Assembly: GCA_964639275.1 (NCBI GenBank)
Contig: CAZXCQ010000356.1
Span: 1-5,371, forward strand
DNA: 5,371 nt
Direction of reading: 5' to 3'
Source: CAZXCQ01 sp964639275
GTDB taxonomy: Bacteria; Desulfobacterota; DSM-4660; Desulfatiglandales; Desulfatiglandaceae
The notes beneath the pieces were generated by a model. That model worked only from the letters and a program-made list of their open reading frames with translations. It was not told the origin of the DNA and did no database searches. The position numbers and the translations under genes are program-made. Of the stretch, positions 5,084-5,371 are shown piece after piece. The stretch's first letter is position 1. Each line of letters begins with the position of its first letter.

Positions 5084-5371
5084 CACCGGCTTGAGAGGCC
5101 GGAGAGGATGTCTATGGCGGTTTTTGCCGCCTCAGGGGCCATGGTGCCCATACCGCATGCCGGTGAAAGGATCGATCTCCTGGCAAGCATTTCAGTGTCT
5201 ATCCCCCACTCCCTCACACGGTCGAGCCCCCTTTTAAGCCTCAGAAACAGCCCTTCCAGCGATTGATCATCGGTGAGCTCTGTGGTGGGGACGCTGGCCC
5301 CTGCGACTGGTCCCCCCTCCCTTATGAAACGGGAGATATCATCGGGATAAACCAAGAAGGACTCCATGTAG
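5062..5371 (-). CDS. C-terminal part of a cobalamin-independent methionine synthase-like (MetE/UroD barrel) protein, cut by window end
   Basis: About 102 C-terminal residues are visible. The frame stays open to the window edge, so the ATG at 5365-5367 is probably internal and the true start lies beyond 5371. The pattern is that of short MetE-like proteins annotated as methionine synthase or URO-D-type: a SLSLYP-like helix region, then GGPVAGASVPTTE, a helix rich in L and R, GIDTEMLARRSILSPACGMGT, and a terminal helix ending near LSGLSSR. Counting from that ATG, C71 in SPACG matches the zinc-ligand cysteine of MetE (NPDCG in E. coli). Such proteins transfer methyl groups to thiols through zinc, but the exact substrate of the short forms is usually unknown. 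The stop TAA (5062-5064) lies inside the convergent epimerase gene. The family call is by eye and the full length is unseen. Confidence 0.75.
   Translation of the reverse strand, partial: YMESFLVYPDDISRFIREGGPVAGASVPTTELTDDQSLEGLFLRLKRGLDRVREWGIDTEMLARRSILSPACGMGTMAPEAAKTAIDILSGLSSRCQELGFP

Noticed and set aside
5086..5102. CCGGC-N7-GCCGG hairpin as terminator of the UDP-glucuronate epimerase
   Set aside because: It lies inside the minus-strand coding sequence and has no T-run on either strand.

Overview
The window reads as chromosomal DNA of a Gram-negative, anaerobe-type bacterium, most likely of the Desulfobacterota (the former Deltaproteobacteria). This placement is an inference from the flavour of the GroES, GroEL and epimerase proteins, the moderate GC content and the palindromic intergenic repeats. 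It does not rest on a database match.

Layout, left to right. (1) 1-121 is an intergenic tail holding a small perfect hairpin and a fragment that resembles a repeat found again near 3740-3810. A second hairpin lies directly against the ribosome binding site of the first gene. (2) 122-1081 encodes a GalE-type NAD-dependent nucleotide-sugar epimerase. (3) 1082-1401 is a 320-base spacer with a candidate intrinsic terminator and several inverted repeats in front of the chaperonin operon. No CIRCE element is visible. (4) 1402-3395 is groES-groEL, complete and canonical, closed by a strong terminator at 3451-3505. (5) 3396-4105 is a 710-base region without a secure gene. It is rich in palindromes: an 81-base near-perfect hairpin and a head-to-head pair of 27-base REP-like units. 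It ends with a doubtful 63-codon ORF. (6) 4106-5083 encodes a protein recognisable as a UDP-glucuronate 4-epimerase. (7) 5062-5371, on the minus strand, is the C-terminal end of a cobalamin-independent methionine synthase-like (MetE/UroD-type barrel) protein. It overlaps the epimerase tail to tail by 22 bases and runs off the window.

How the genes fit together. GroES and GroEL form the folding chamber and its lid and are co-transcribed. The two epimerases would supply UDP-galactose-type and UDP-galacturonate-type precursors for surface polysaccharide. They lie on either side of the chaperonin operon in the same orientation, but a terminator-like structure before groES and the strong one after groEL suggest three separate transcription units. 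I see no clearly new multi-gene system. The most unusual material is the palindrome cluster between groEL and the second epimerase.
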